Origin: Cephalotus follicularis | Taxonomy: Eukaryota; Streptophyta; Magnoliopsida; Oxalidales; Cephalotaceae | Direction of reading: 5' to 3' | Length of the DNA: 64,000 nt | Assembly: GCA_001972305.1 (NCBI GenBank) | Contig: BDDD01000018.1 | Span: 558,001-622,000 of the forward strand | Shown: positions 11,130 to 22,463 of the stretch, one piece after another | How the letters are laid out: each line of letters starts with the position of its first letter | Numbering within the stretch: the stretch's first letter is position 1 | Notes under the pieces: generated by a model | Seen by the model: the letters and a program-made list of their open reading frames with translations, nothing else | What the model was told of the DNA's origin: nothing | Databases searched by the model: none | Program-made: the position numbers and the translations under genes

Positions 11130-14100
11130 CGTTTCTCTCTATTGTGACATCTACTCTTATGATGTCTCCTATATTTCCTCAATAACATCTCTTTCAAAAC
11201 GTTACATTCATCTATGATCTCCATGATCAAATGATACCGTTGTTGTATATGTTTTGGCGGTAATGAGACCCGGGTTCCATGGTTTGTGCAAAGCCCCATC
11301 GTCGTCCTTATGCTGCATAACTGGACAGATAATGGATAAAACCACATAAAGTTCCACAATGAACTTCCGCTACCAAACCAGCTACCACAAGCGGCATCAC
11401 CAGTTGCAACGTACTTTCATTCTCTGGTGGAGTCCGCAGTCCTCGACTGCCACATACCCCTCCCACTCACACAGCACTTCTATTCAGGACAAACACATAT
11501 CCTGAAATGGATTTGTGATCATCCATATCACAATTGAAACTAGAGTTAAGCTAACTCTTACATCTCAATTCACTATCTTCTCCATGTGTCAAAAAATAAC
11601 CCTGAGTCTTTCACAGGCATTATATCCTCTTGAAAATATCCCAATGTCTCTTATAGGGACTGGACTGAAATCAAGTAGCCAGACCCTTAGGCATATCGAC
11701 ATCAGGCCTAGTACGAAGGATAGAAAACATGATGGAGCCCATTGTCAAAGCATAAGGTTGCCTATTCATGCATGTCCTCTCCTCAGAAGTCGTGGAAGAT
11801 ATCATCTTGAAAAGGTGAATTCCTTGTCTAATTGGCAGTAAGCCATTTATGGAATTCATTCCATACTATTTCATCTACCTGCTGATTTACTTGCTTTGGG
11901 AAAGTCCAAGCAATCTACTCGATCTACTCTTTAGACCTCCATTCTCTAAAACGTAGAAAGCCTCTTCCAAATCCTTTACGGAGAAGTTCTTGCTTAACTG
12001 TATTTCAACATACCTACATCATTCTCTATGTGTAGTGTGTCTTCTACATACATTGCCAAGAGAGTGATTTCTAGTTTATCCTATTTCCAGTAGACATTAG
12101 GCTTATCCATATATTTGATAAAATCAAAATGGATATTTCAGCTACTGGATGCTTGCTTAAGTTCGTAGACCTTTGGAGCTTGCACCTCTCGTGCTAATGC
12201 TCTTTGGATATAAACCCTCAGGTTTGGGACATAAAGATGTCCTCTTCAATATAGTCACTCTTGCAAACTATCTTGACATCCTTTTTCCATAGCTCATTAT
12301 CACAATGAGCGGCAAAAGCAAGCATAATCCGAATGGAATAAAGCATTGCAACTGGTGAGAAAGTTCCGGGTATATTCGGACCTCTTGTCTCAGTGTATAC
12401 CCTTTCGCTAACAATTGCGCTTAAAAGGTTTTAACCTTTACCATTAACGCCAATCTTCCTCCTGAAGATTTACTTAGCATCTAATAGGGTTTTAAGCCTT
12501 TGAGTGCGTATACCAAGTCTCTTACTTGGTAGGCATATATGGAGTCCTTTTTGGACTTCATGATCTCTTACCATGTCTTGGAATCAGTGCTCTTCACTGC
12601 TTCCTAGTAGCTGACAGGCTTTTCATCCCGTTGACTTTAGGTTCGTCAGTGCCTATATGAGAAAGCCTTATTTCTCAGGCGCTCTCAAAAACCTTGCATG
12701 ATCTCCTCGCTAGAGGAGTGCCTTACCGAGTCTCTATCTCAGATTGGGATCCTTTCCCAATTATGGCTTTAGAGAAATATACCTATAGTTCCTTATCGTC
12801 CTATGGGTTTCTACCTGGTGGAAACTCTCATTGTTTCTCCTAACTCCCACTGCTTCCTGCAATCAGGTACTCCTTCTCTAGGAATTTTGTAGTACATGAA
12901 ACAAAACAATATTTGTACGCTGGGATGGTAAAAATAATATCCTAAGCACTTCTAAGAATATTCCACAAACCGGCAACGTCTTGATCGTGCCTCCAGCTTA
13001 GAAGGTCTCAAACTTCTTATATAAATTGCACAGCCTTCAACCCTCAAACGGTTTAGGCTGGGTTTCCTCCATTTTATATAAGCTGGATATGGATTGGACG
13101 AATTTCAAAGGAATCAGGATTAGGATATGCTCTGCCATCTGCAGTGCATTAGCCAGAAAAAAAGATTTTAGAAGATGTATAAAATACATAATAGACCTTA
13201 CCATTATATACTTCTTGTCGTATATCCATGACTCTTTCGTAGGATTTTAGACTTGTGTTCCGTTCAAAACACTTACCCAAACCGAGATAAAATACCGGTG
13301 AAGGTATTGAAGTAGTAAAAACCTCCATTTGCATTGATCGATATTGGTTCACTACCGTCGGTGTGGACTTAACCTAATATGTCCACTACCCTTTCTCAAC
13401 ACTCAGAGAAAGGAGATTTGGTCATCAAGCCAATCAAACATGGCTTACACGTTGGAAAGGACAACATGTCCTGGATGTTCAATAGAACATCCTTAACCAT
13501 TGTGTTTATCTAGCATCTTTAGGATGACCTAATCCACAATGTAATAAGTATGAAGGATTTATATCCTTTCTCTCATAGTCTTTTTTTTAATTTGTTCCTT
13601 GAATTGTTAATGTAATGTAATGGTGATTGTATAAGACATAGATCTCTTTAGTCCACGTGCCTCTTGCACTAACTAGAACATTGAAATGTATAAGACTAAG
13701 AATTTATACAAAAAAATTGAGCTTCCAACTCATCTTATACATATATCACATAGAAAAAAAGTTCCTTACAATGTTCTTTTTTATACAGAGATCAAATCTT
13801 TATTACAAACCCATTTACAAAAAAATTACAATTCATAAACGCCAACTACATAGGTGTGAATCCTCGATGCATCACCATGGCGATAGTCCATAGCTTTACC
13901 AGCTCTCTCAGCTGTCTAACGTCTCTTAGCTACCTGCAAAGAGTTACGAATGTTAGTCTCACAACTTGAGCCAACTACTAAAATTGAACTTACATTGTAC
14001 ACTAGATAAAACATGAAAGTACCTAACCACAAGGTATTTCTTGCTTTGGACTGTAGAAACAGATTACAATCTCTTCCAGTTTCCTTAGCTTCTCATAATG

Positions 14101-14180
14101 GAAGTAGGCAAACTCCTCAGTAAACTTTCTGATCCTTTCTAGAATGGAAAGCCCTTTGCACTAACTGCCTCTTCCTTGGG
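11130..14180 (-). pseudogene. Element D: remnant copia pol (zinc knuckle to RNase H)
   Basis: Read on the minus strand in several frames. A degraded zinc-knuckle region (about 14100) is followed by a protease-like stretch with SCETNIRNSL (about 13960), an integrase start with LMTKSPFSEC and SINANGGF (13450-13290), and FLEKEYLIAGSSGS (about 12860). Reverse transcriptase parts then run from KSTDSKTW to YELKQASSSWNIHF and AMYVEDTLHIENDVGML (about 12580-12000; the usual YVDD is YVED). RNase H parts follow (CMNRQPYALTMGSIMF; DDHKSISGYVFVLNRSAV; about 11800-11480). Stops and frameshifts are everywhere. The space between integrase start and the FLEKEYL motif is only about 0.45 kb, so much of the integrase core is deleted. 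Same family as E. Confidence 0.78.
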
Positions 14181-14392
14181 TTTTTGTTTAGCATAAAAAT
14201 GTGTTGTTTTTAATGGTTTATTTGTGATATTTTTATGCTTGGAATAGACTACTTTGGTTGTGTTATATTGATTTTCAGATACAAAAGCAAAAGGGCCAAA
14301 GTGCATGAATATTACCCAAAGCTATGCAAATTGGGGCTTGAAAGAGTAAAGATTGAAGAATTGACAAATTATGCAGAAACAGAGTAAAAAGC

Positions 14393-14613
14393 GTCGATGT
14401 CTTTTGTAAGGGTCGATGTCTTTTCTGGGTTTATAGTAAACACATCGACGTATTTTGGTACGGATCGATGCCCTTTCTGGGATAGCAGCTTACCTTTAAA
14501 TGCTATGAGAAAGACATTGATGTCTTTCACTAAACGCATCGATGTCTTTGTGCAAATTCGACCTGTAGATTTTGGGACCTAAACGCGTCGATGTCTTCAA
14601 GCAAAAGCGTCGA
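14393..14613. repeat. GTCGATGTC phased array in LTR F
   Basis: Cores start at 14393, 14412, 14444, 14464, 14516, 14538, 14587 and 14609. Pair steps are 19, 20, 22 and 22 bp, with one 32-bp step. The array lies about 95-315 bp upstream of the F TATA box. The units look like those of the unrelated copia element H. Confidence 0.75.
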
Positions 14614-14707
14614 CATCTTCTTCTGTAGCAGAAATAGAAAATTAGGTTTTTTCTGGATTTTTTGTAAATAGGGTTGTGTTATTTCCATTTTTAATCAATC
14701 TTAAATG

Positions 14708-14715
14708 TATAAATA
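14708..14715 (+). promoter_or_regulatory. Probable TATA box of LTR F
   Basis: TATAAATA in the context ATGTATAAATACG, directly downstream of the palindrome array. Confidence 0.55.
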
Positions 14716-15551
14716 CGTAAAGGCCAGCCAAAATCAACAAAGAGGCTAATAAAAACCCTATTTTCTTCTTTATCAATTCTAGTTTGTTTTACAATGTTTA
14801 ACAGCTAACTCTTCAAGGTTTTAGGGGAGAATAAAGCCTAGATTGTTATTGCTTCAATTCCATCAATAAAAATCCTTGAATATTTGATTTTTTATTCAAT
14901 TTATCTACCTTCACACACACTTTGTCTGTCTGATTAAAATCTACAAACATCTTATCGGTGAAGTTGAAAGTTGGTGAATAAATGGTGCTTAATTCAATCA
15001 ACGGAGTCCACTTATACGGTTTGTCACAATGAACACACCTTGTATAGACCTAGAATGTCTACTCATACGTCTTTTCGCCGATGCCGTACTTCGTATAGAC
15101 CTAGCATGACTGCTCATACGCCTTGCCATCACCGTCGCACTCCATATAGACCTAGCTGCCGATGGTTATCAAGATATGATCGTTCAATTACATGGAATTG
15201 GTCAATACAATCTATGGTGAGTTTCTACACCCTGAAACGCTTTTCAAATATATATTCTCGTCACTTTTATTCATTGCTTTGATTAATTTTACAATTGCAT
15301 TCTTTATTTCTTGGTGTTTCCAATTCAGTGTTCTTAATTCTTCTAGCCTTAAGTCTATGTTTTCAATTGTTTAATTTATTTTTGCATAATTAGAAGTAGT
15401 TTTTAATGGTTTTGCCTGAATTTTGCATACTTCGCCTAGGTCGGATAAATTATAACTAGTTTAACGTTTCCCTGTGTTCTACCCGTTACTGCATGATCCG
15501 TGCATTTGCGGCTATAAATTTTAAAAAATTCTTTTTAAGTGAACGAGTTTT

Positions 15552-15569
15552 TGGCGCCGTTGCCAGGGA
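15552..15569 (+). other. Primer-binding site of F (tRNA-Asp type)
   Basis: TGGCGCCGTTGCCAGGGA differs at one base from TGGCGCCGTTGCCGGGGA, the tRNA-Asp-complementary PBS known from Athila elements. Confidence 0.85.
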
Positions 15570-15853
15570 AACCTTTTAAATTAGTTTAAATTTATTTGAC
15601 TGATTCGTGGTATTTAATTGTGTTGCTTTGTTTTTGTGTTTGCGTTTCTTGTTATTTTGTTATCATTAGTTTAATTGGGAAGTTGCATAAGATTTAAACA
15701 ACAAACTCTTATAATCTTGGCATAAGCTTTAAACAAACCCTATTTTTGCTAAGTTAATTTTCTGCATAAGCTTTAATAATTTAGTTTAATTCAAAAAAAA
15801 AACCTGCGTTTTATCTTTAGTTAGAATTGCGTTAAGCTAGTTTTTTTATTTAT

Positions 15854-17317
15854 TTGTTTATGACTGAGTGGCTACGTGGCACAAATAACCGTCTCCAGCG
15901 AAACAATCAACAACCACAAATGGCAGACGAACGCCCACTCCAAACTTTGCGCGATAGATTCTATCCCACGAGGATAGCACAACCATCCTGTATCCTGTTG
16001 CCTGCACCTCAAGGGAATAATTTTGAGTTGAAATCTCAGTTCATTTGCATGCTTCCACACTTTCATGTTTTACCCAATGAGGATGCATATCTCTTCCTTC
16101 GTGAGTTCGAGGAGGTATGCGCCCTCATGAAACTTCAACAAATCTCGGATGACGCAATCAAATTGTGTTTCATAAATTTTTCTCTAAAAGATGGAGATAA
16201 AAAGTGACTCTATAGTCTCCCCAATAGTTCTATTTCTTCATGGGACCATTTCACCATTTCGTTCGTAACGAAATTCTTTCCGCTTCATAAAACCAATAAA
16301 CTTAGGAACGACATTCTCCAATTTCGTCAAAAACCCAATGAATCATTTTCTAGGTGTCTGGAACGTTTTAAGGATCTTCTCTTAGATTGTCCTCATCATG
16401 GTTTGAACATGTGGAATTTATGCCAAATCATATACAAAGGGATCGACTACCAGACCAAGCAATTGGTCGAATCAATGTGTCCCGAAGGGTTCACCTCGTA
16501 CACGGATGAAAACGAGGCATGGAATTTCATTTTAGATTTGGGCGAGCGAACTAGAGAGTGGGAGTCAACTCAAGTTTCCAAGAGAGCTTTTCCAAGTAAA
16601 TGGTACGTTATAGAAGGAGCAGTTGCTAAGGAGGCACAACTAGAAAGCCGCCTGACTAGACTAGAGTCGCTACGTAGGGGTTCCACACAAGTCAATCAAA
16701 TCAATCAAAGTACCCCTATGTGTTCTTGGTGCTAGTCACCAAATCATGTTTTTGAAGAATGTCAAATTTATATTGACAAACAATTTTCTCTTGAGAATGT
16801 GTCCACTATGAATCAATACAACCCATATAGTAACATTTACAATCCGGTTTGGAGAAATCATCCAAACTTCTCATGGAGTCAAGGGCAAAACATGCGAGGA
16901 CAATCAAGCTTTTTGGGGCAGCCTTCCAGCGTTGGTACCCCACCTTCACACTTTTGGGCACAACCTTTGAGCTTTCCTAGCCAGTCTGCACCACAGCAGA
17001 CCTTTCCAAGGTTTTCCCCAAATTCAAATAATATTCGAGCATCCTTCCCACCACAAAATCAATTCTCAAATCAACAAACATCAGGTTTGTCGAACCAAAG
17101 GGATGATACATCTAAGATTTCTTCACTAGAAAAGAGCGTAGAACTTCTTATGAGCACCATGATGACTTGTCAACATAACATGGAAAAACAAATTTCACAA
17201 CTAGCATCCTCTCTACATGACAGAGAAAAAGGAAAAATGCCCTCCCAACCTGACCCGAATCCTAGGACTGCCTTAAACCATTCCGCTCAAATCCATCAAC
17301 CATTGAATCCATAAAAT
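15854..17317 (+). pseudogene. Element F gag (Athila-like)
   Basis: Gag forms the capsid of virus-like particles. The frame holds ERPLQTLRDRFYPTRIAQPS, then MLPHFHVLPNEDAYLFLREF, the Athila-type capsid signature, then ISDDAIKLCFINFSLKDG. A stop at about 16205 breaks it; the same frame of sense continues (SSWDHFTISFVTKFFPLHKT, ERFKDLLLDCPHHGL) and 16403-16735 reads on to a degraded zinc-finger-like end (MCSWC). The 16799-17314 part is rich in Asn, Gln, Pro and Ser, a linker seen in Athila gag. At least three stops (about 16205, 16733, 17312) make it a pseudogene. Confidence 0.82.
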
Positions 17318-17369
17318 TCATCCATCAAAACAAGTTTTTGCCCTAAGGAGTGCAAATGAATACCATCCA

Positions 17370-18670
17370 GTGGATCAAATGGAGAACGCGCGTGAGCAAT
17401 CGGAGGAACACTTGGCGCAAGAAAATTTACAAGAACCATTGGTTGACCCATCGGAGCAACCAACGCAATTAAATGCGAAAAATGAATCGAGGAATGAGAA
17501 AGGGGACGAGAAAAAGAAACAGCCAGTGGAGGCGCCCAAACGTTCATTTGACCCACCAGCTCCCTTTCCAAAAATATTGCAAAGTAAGAAAGCCCCCGTG
17601 ATGGAAAAGTTCATCGAAACGTTTAAAAAAGTCCAAATCAACATTCCATTACTTGAAGCCATTGAACAGGTGCCCTCTTACACGAAAGTCCTTAAAGACT
17701 TATGCACTAAAAAGATTATCCTTCAAACTCCAAAAAAGTCTTTCTTGGAAGCCAACATTAGTGCAATGTTTTTTCAACCCACAATGCGAAAGTATAAAGA
17801 TCCTGGCTGCCTAACAATCTCTTGTGTTATTGGCAACACCAAATTGAGCATGCCTTGCTCAACTTAGGAGTAAGTGTGAACTTATTACCATCATCGGTTT
17901 ATGAAAAGCTTAGACTTGGAGAGTTACGACCGACCACGATGACATTGCAATTAGCAGATAGGTTTGTAAAGGTCCCGCGTGGAAAAATCGAGGATGTGTT
18001 GATAAAGGTTGGTGAGTTCTTCTTCCCCGTCGATTTCGTCATCTTAGACACCCAACCTGTTGCAAAACTAAACGATCAAATTCTAGTTATCCTTCGTAGA
18101 CCTTTCCTAGCAACTAGTAATGCGTTAATCACCTGTCAAAATGGTCTGATGAAATTGAGTTTCGACAATACGTCCGTGGATTTGAATGTTGTTCGTTTGG
18201 CTAAACATTCCGCTGATTTTGATGAAGTAAATGCAATCCATGCATTTCACGACTACATTGATACACACTTTGATATTGATTTTGATGGAAATTTCAATGA
18301 ATGCATGCAAGAATTAGAGGAGGTCGATGGAGGTGATTTCCTTGATGCGTTTAGTATGCAGCCATTGGAGCCAGTGGGCCCCTTGTCCACATCCTTACCT
18401 AAACCATCGATCGAAGAGCCTCCGAAACTTGAACTCAAAGAATTACCCTCTATATTGAAATACTCGTTCTTAGGTGAAAACCAAACTCTTCCTGTTATCA
18501 TTTCATCCTATCTTACCCCCAGTCAGGAAGAAGAGGTTATTCACCTACTCAAAGAAAATAAAGAGGCAATTGGTTGGACGATGGCTGACATCAAGGGAAT
18601 TAGCCCTTATATTTTCAAGCATAGCATAAACCTCATAAAAGGATCCAAACCTTCTAGAGAACCTCAATGA
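17370..18670 (+). pseudogene. Element F protease region
   Basis: 17370-17867 is a charged linker followed by VPSYTKVLKDLCTKK and GCLTISCVIGNTKL, typical of the region before the Athila protease. A one-base deletion near 17843 shifts the frame, and the protease proper continues at about 17845 with LLNLGVSVNLLPSSVYEKL, LQLADRFVKVPRGKIEDVL, FPVDFVILDTQPV and LRRPFLATSNALI. In the family the catalytic motif is D-L-G-A-S; here the Asp codon is AAC (Asn) and the Ala is Val, so the enzyme would be dead even without the frameshift. A TGA at 18668-18670 ends this frame shortly before the RT. Confidence 0.82.
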
Positions 18671-20043
18671 AGAGTAAATCCCTTGATGAAAGAAGCCATA
18701 CAAAAAGAAATCTTGAAGTGGTTGGACAATGCGATCATTTATCCGATTTCGGACTGTCAATGGGCTAGTCTAGTTCACGTGGTCCCAAAGAAATCCGGAG
18801 TGACGGTAGTGCAATCCTCCATCGATGACTTACTTCCTACTATAATCCAAACTGGATGGAGGGTGTGCATTGACTACCGCAAGTTAAATACAGCCACCTG
18901 GAAGGATCACTTTCCCCTTCCATTCATCGATCAAATGTTAGATAGGTTGGCTGGTCATGAGTATTATTGCTTTCTCGATGGGTACTCCAGATACAATCAA
19001 ATTCCCATCGCTCCACAAGATCAAGAGAAAACTACGTTCACATGCCCTTTCGGAACATTTGCATACCAATGCATGTCGTTTGGTCTTTGCAATGCCCCCA
19101 CTACCTTCCAAAGGTGCATGATAAGTATTTTCTCTGACATGGTGGAAGACTTTCTTGAGGTTTTTATGGATGACTTCTCTGTACATGGTTCCTCATTTTC
19201 TGAATGCCTTAATCACTTAAAATGAGTACTTGAAAGAAGTCGAGAGAAGAATTTGGTGTTAAATTGGGAAAAGTATAATTTCCTGGTGAAGAAGGGGACC
19301 GTTCTTGGGCATGTAATGTCAAAAGAAGGAATTCAAGTAGATAAATCGAAAATAGAAGTCATCAAACTTTTGCCTCCACCTCGCAATGTGAAAGATATCC
19401 GAGCATTCCTCGGACATGCTAGTTTTTATCGAAGGTTCATCAAGGATTTTAGCAAGGTAGCACGTCCCTTGACTTCACTCCTAGAAAAGGATCAAGATTT
19501 TATTTTCTTTGACAAGTGCCTTGTAGCATTTAACCGTCTAAAGAAGGAGCTCATCTCCGCTCCTATTATTCAAGCACCGATTTGGACTGAGCCTTTCGAG
19601 ATTATGTGTGATGCTTTCCAAAGCGCCATTGGAGCTGTTCTCGGCCAAAGAATGAATAAATTGCCTCATGTCATTTACTATGCAAGTAGGACCCTTTCAT
19701 ACGCGCAACTGAATTACACGACCACTGAGAAGGAGTTCTTAGCTGTGGTCTTGGCACTTGAGAAATTCCGATCATATCTTTTAGGATCACATGTCATTGT
19801 GTATACTGATCATGCTGCGATTCGGTACTTAATGAGTAAGAAAGATGCGAAAGCACGTCTTATTTGATGGGTTCTACTTCTTCAAGAATTTGACGTTGAA
19901 ATTCGAGATAAGAAAGGAACTGAGAATTTGGTAGCTGGCCATTTATCCCGACTCTCCAATGCACTCGAGGTTCATGGTCCGATTAATGAAAGTTTTCCAG
20001 ATGATCAACTTATGCGTGTGGAGAGCGAACCATGGTACGCGGA
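18671..20043 (+). pseudogene. Element F reverse transcriptase and RNase H
   Basis: The RT shows GWRVCIDYRKLNTATWKDHF, YCFLDGYSRYNQIPIAP and the catalytic FMDDFSVHG (about 19160-19186), so the two Asp are kept. A TGA at 19223-19225 interrupts it. The connection and RNase H follow ([51 protein letters not shown]), with a further TGA near 19865. The frame then reads [20 protein letters not shown] and stops at 20043, where element C is inserted in the sequence for WYAD|MVHY. It resumes at 29322. Confidence 0.88.
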
Positions 20044-20188
20044 TGTAACGCCCAGGATTTTCATTTATGTGTAATATTACTTTTCCAATGTAATTTTACA
20101 CCCTGTGTTAATGAGAATCGTGTTTTTCCCTATTTTGTGTAGTGAGGTGTTGCAAGAAAGTGTGTTGTGGTGTGTCTTTGTGCAGGGG

Positions 20189-20310
20189 CAGCCGACTGCC
20201 ACATGACTGGACCCTTTGCTGAGCCGTGGCAGCCAGCTGCTGTGAGGAAGCAGCCGGCTGGTGGGAGTGTCGGCAGAAACAGCCGACTGCCAGGCCAAGG
20301 CAGTCGACTG
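20189..20310. repeat. Phased palindrome array, block 1 of C 5' LTR
   Basis: CAGCCGACTG-like units start at 20189, 20210 (degenerate), 20230, 20251, 20280 and 20301; steps are 21, 20, 21, 29 and 21 bp. The block lies 100-220 bp upstream of the TATA-like sequence. The 3' LTR has the same block at 27162-27283. Confidence 0.78.
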
Positions 20311-20410
20311 CCATGCGCCAGACAGCCCACGTGCTGTCTGCCTTAAGTGACAAAAGGTGGGGTGTTTTGGTTTTTATGGCAGATGGCAGAGGAGGGGCCG
20401 AGTCTTTCTC

Positions 20411-20418
20411 CATAAAAC
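20411..20418 (+). promoter_or_regulatory. TATA-like element of LTR C
   Basis: CATAAAAC, in the context CTCCATAAAACACAGCC, about 370 bp into the LTR and 240 bp before the donor-like site. The 3' LTR has it unchanged near 27384. Confidence 0.4.
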
Positions 20419-20657
20419 ACAGCCTTTCTCTCCTCTTTCTCCATCATCCTCTGTGTTTTCCAAGAGTGTTTGTGAGTTGAGAGTGAAATTGTGTGTGTGT
20501 TTTGTGTGGAACAAAGGGTTTGTGAGGAAACCGAAAGCTTGGAGGCTTGACAGTGGGAGTTCGGACCTGTGGAAATTTGCTGGACGTGTTGGGGTGGCAA
20601 GAGCTGCGGATTTAGACATAAAGAGGTGGATTGCAACTCCTAACTTAGAGTTCTAAG

Positions 20658-21980
20658 GTAGGGGGAAGTCGTTTTTGCAACGTAATTTCAATTGATAATG
20701 TTTTTGATGGAATAAAATGCATGTTTATGTTATATTGTGAGCTTGGAAAGTGTATGTGCATAAATGTGTTATTTTGGGCTGTGTTGGGTGTGTGATTGTG
20801 GCTGTTTTAGCTGCTGGTTTTTACACCTGCTACAGAATCCAGCCGACTGCCCGCATTGGGCAGTCGACTGCCTATGGGTCCAACCGACTTTTCTTGGGAG
20901 GCCAGTCGACTACCCATGTTCGTTTCCAAAAAATGTCTGCAGAGGTTGTGTAGTCGACTGTTGTAGGCCAGCAGCCGACTGTGGGGGTGTGGACAGTCGA
21001 CTGTCCTGAGGGCCAGCCGACTGTCGATTGCGGACAGCCGACTGTCTTGATAGACAGCCGACTGTCTGGTTGTGTAACCGACTGCCTGGGATTGGCGGCC
21101 GACTACTTTGAGGGGAACAACCGACTGCCAGTGGGAGGCAGCCGACTGTTGCGGGCCTGTTTTGCCCGTGAACATATATATGTATCGTGTATTGTGATAT
21201 TTTGCTTCGTGAAGCTTTATAAACTGTTTTGATGATTATGATTATTGAGTTTGAACTGTTATATCACCTTTCGGGAAGTGCATTGTAGTTTAATGAAAAT
21301 CATTACCTTGCACGAAAATATATGTTTTGAGAAAATATATACTTTCGAACCGTGAAAATGACTTCCAAAAATACCGTGAACTGAGTTTTGTGATATCGAG
21401 AACCGTGAACCGTGACATCGTGAAAATGAGTTTGTTTTCAGGTATTTTGTTTTATAAACTACTTGGAAACTGTTTTGAGCATCGAGATGATTGTGATTGT
21501 GATTGAGCCTGACTGTGATTGCTGATTGTGATTTTGATTGTGGCCATACTAGTTGCGTGGCGGAGATGCCAGCGATGACTAGTGGTCTGGTCGACTCAGG
21601 GGCCAGGAGTTGGCTGGGTGACTTACTGTATTGTGACCTGCTTCGTGCCGTCCGGAGTCGGGGCCGATGTCGGGATGTACGACGTTGGGGCCAGGAGTTG
21701 GCGACGCTCTTCGTACCCACCGTGAACCGTGAACCGAGTATTGTGTAGTCCTTTGGACTTGATTGAGACTGTGCATTGTGATATTGTGACATTGTGACAT
21801 CGTGATCACTGTGATATCGTGACATTGTGTTTTGGCATATGCATATCTATATTTATATATATGCATCGAGATATAGTATGTACTGCATCATGCTGCTTTC
21901 ATACTTTGGTTTTATTGATATTGTGTTGCCTTTATGACTTTGGTCGAGTGAGGACAAAGGCTAACCCCCTACTGTTGCAG
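20658..21980 (+). other. Putative LTR intron, element C
   Basis: Donor-like TCTAAG|GTAGGGGG and acceptor-like GGCTAAC...TGTTGCAG. The donor context aligns with AGGTACGGGAAGT in the related minus-strand solo LTR (near 38452). Inference only. Confidence 0.3.
20840..21148. repeat. Phased palindrome array, block 2 of C 5' LTR (14 units)
   Basis: Fourteen units of the type [CT]A[GA][TC]CGACT[GA] start at 20840, 20861, 20881, 20903, 20951, 20972, 20994, 21014, 21035, 21055, 21075, 21096, 21118 and 21139. Every step is 20-22 bp except one of 48, where a unit seems lost. The spacers of 10-12 bp are mostly unlike each other. The 3' LTR carries the same array at 27813-28121. Confidence 0.88.
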
Positions 21981-22359
21981 ATTGATGCTGCGTTTTGGAT
22001 ATCGCCGGGCATTGCCGTATCGGACTGTGATGTGACGGAGTTCTATGCTTTAAGTGCTTTGTTAAACAGTGTGGCAAACATGTTGTACTTTGGTTTATGT
22101 ACTAGTGTTTTGCTATTGTTGTTGTATCAACTTTGGATCATGCTCCGCTTGTGGGCTTTTTATCTATGTTTTACCGTGGATGTTGTGGGAATCATGCGGT
22201 ATGGGACGCATGGTTCCGTTTGTTTTCAGCTTATATATAAATGCTTACGCAAGATGATGTCTGTTTAAAAGTTTTAAATTTTATCGTTCTCTGTATAAGC
22301 TGGATATCTGTTAAATTGCCATGTTGTATGTTGTTAATGCAAGCGGGGTGTGACAGCAG

Positions 22360-22371
22360 TGATATCAGAGC
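22360..22371 (+). other. Primer-binding site of C (initiator tRNA-Met type)
   Basis: TGATATCAGAGC, one base from TGGTATCAGAGC, four bases after the LTR end. Confidence 0.8.
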
Positions 22372-22463
22372 ATATATCCATTTATATGCTTAGCTTGGAT
22401 ACTATCCTTGGCAATTAACATGTTTCCTCAAGAGGACTAATGACATCTTTCTTATAGGAACCT

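Larger units (their letters stand above)
14200..15549 (+). repeat. Element F 5' LTR (ends approximate)
   Basis: This is the stretch upstream of the PBS at 15552. The probable start is the TGTGTTGTTTT at 14200, next to D-derived sequence. No second copy exists in the window, so the ends cannot be aligned. It holds a GTCGATGTC array (14393-14613), a TATA box (14708-14715) and AATAAA-like signals further down. Short ORFs here, such as 14397-14582, are products of the repeat. Confidence 0.6.
20044..22355 (+). repeat. Element C 5' LTR
   Basis: Starts TGTAACGCCCAGGATTTTC and ends GGGGTGTGACA. It contains palindrome block 1 (20189-20310), a TATA-like CATAAAAC (20411), a putative intron (20658-21980) with palindrome block 2 (20840-21148), two copies of GGGGCCAGGAGTTGG (near 21599 and 21691), and the conserved AGTGAGGACAAAGGCTAACC (21947-21966). 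ORFs of up to 188 residues in it follow the repeats and are not supported as genes. Confidence 0.95.

Noticed and set aside
20840..21148. The regular 10-bp repeats with about 11-bp spacers look at first like a CRISPR array
   Set aside because: Units are too short and variable, spacers are only about 11 bp, the context is a plant LTR, and there are no cas genes.
21259..21825. A 188-codon ORF on the minus strand of LTR C, and the like-placed ORFs of 80-150 codons on both strands of the two C LTRs
   Set aside because: They follow repeated LTR words in several frames, carry no domain, and are not kept at equal length in the two LTRs.
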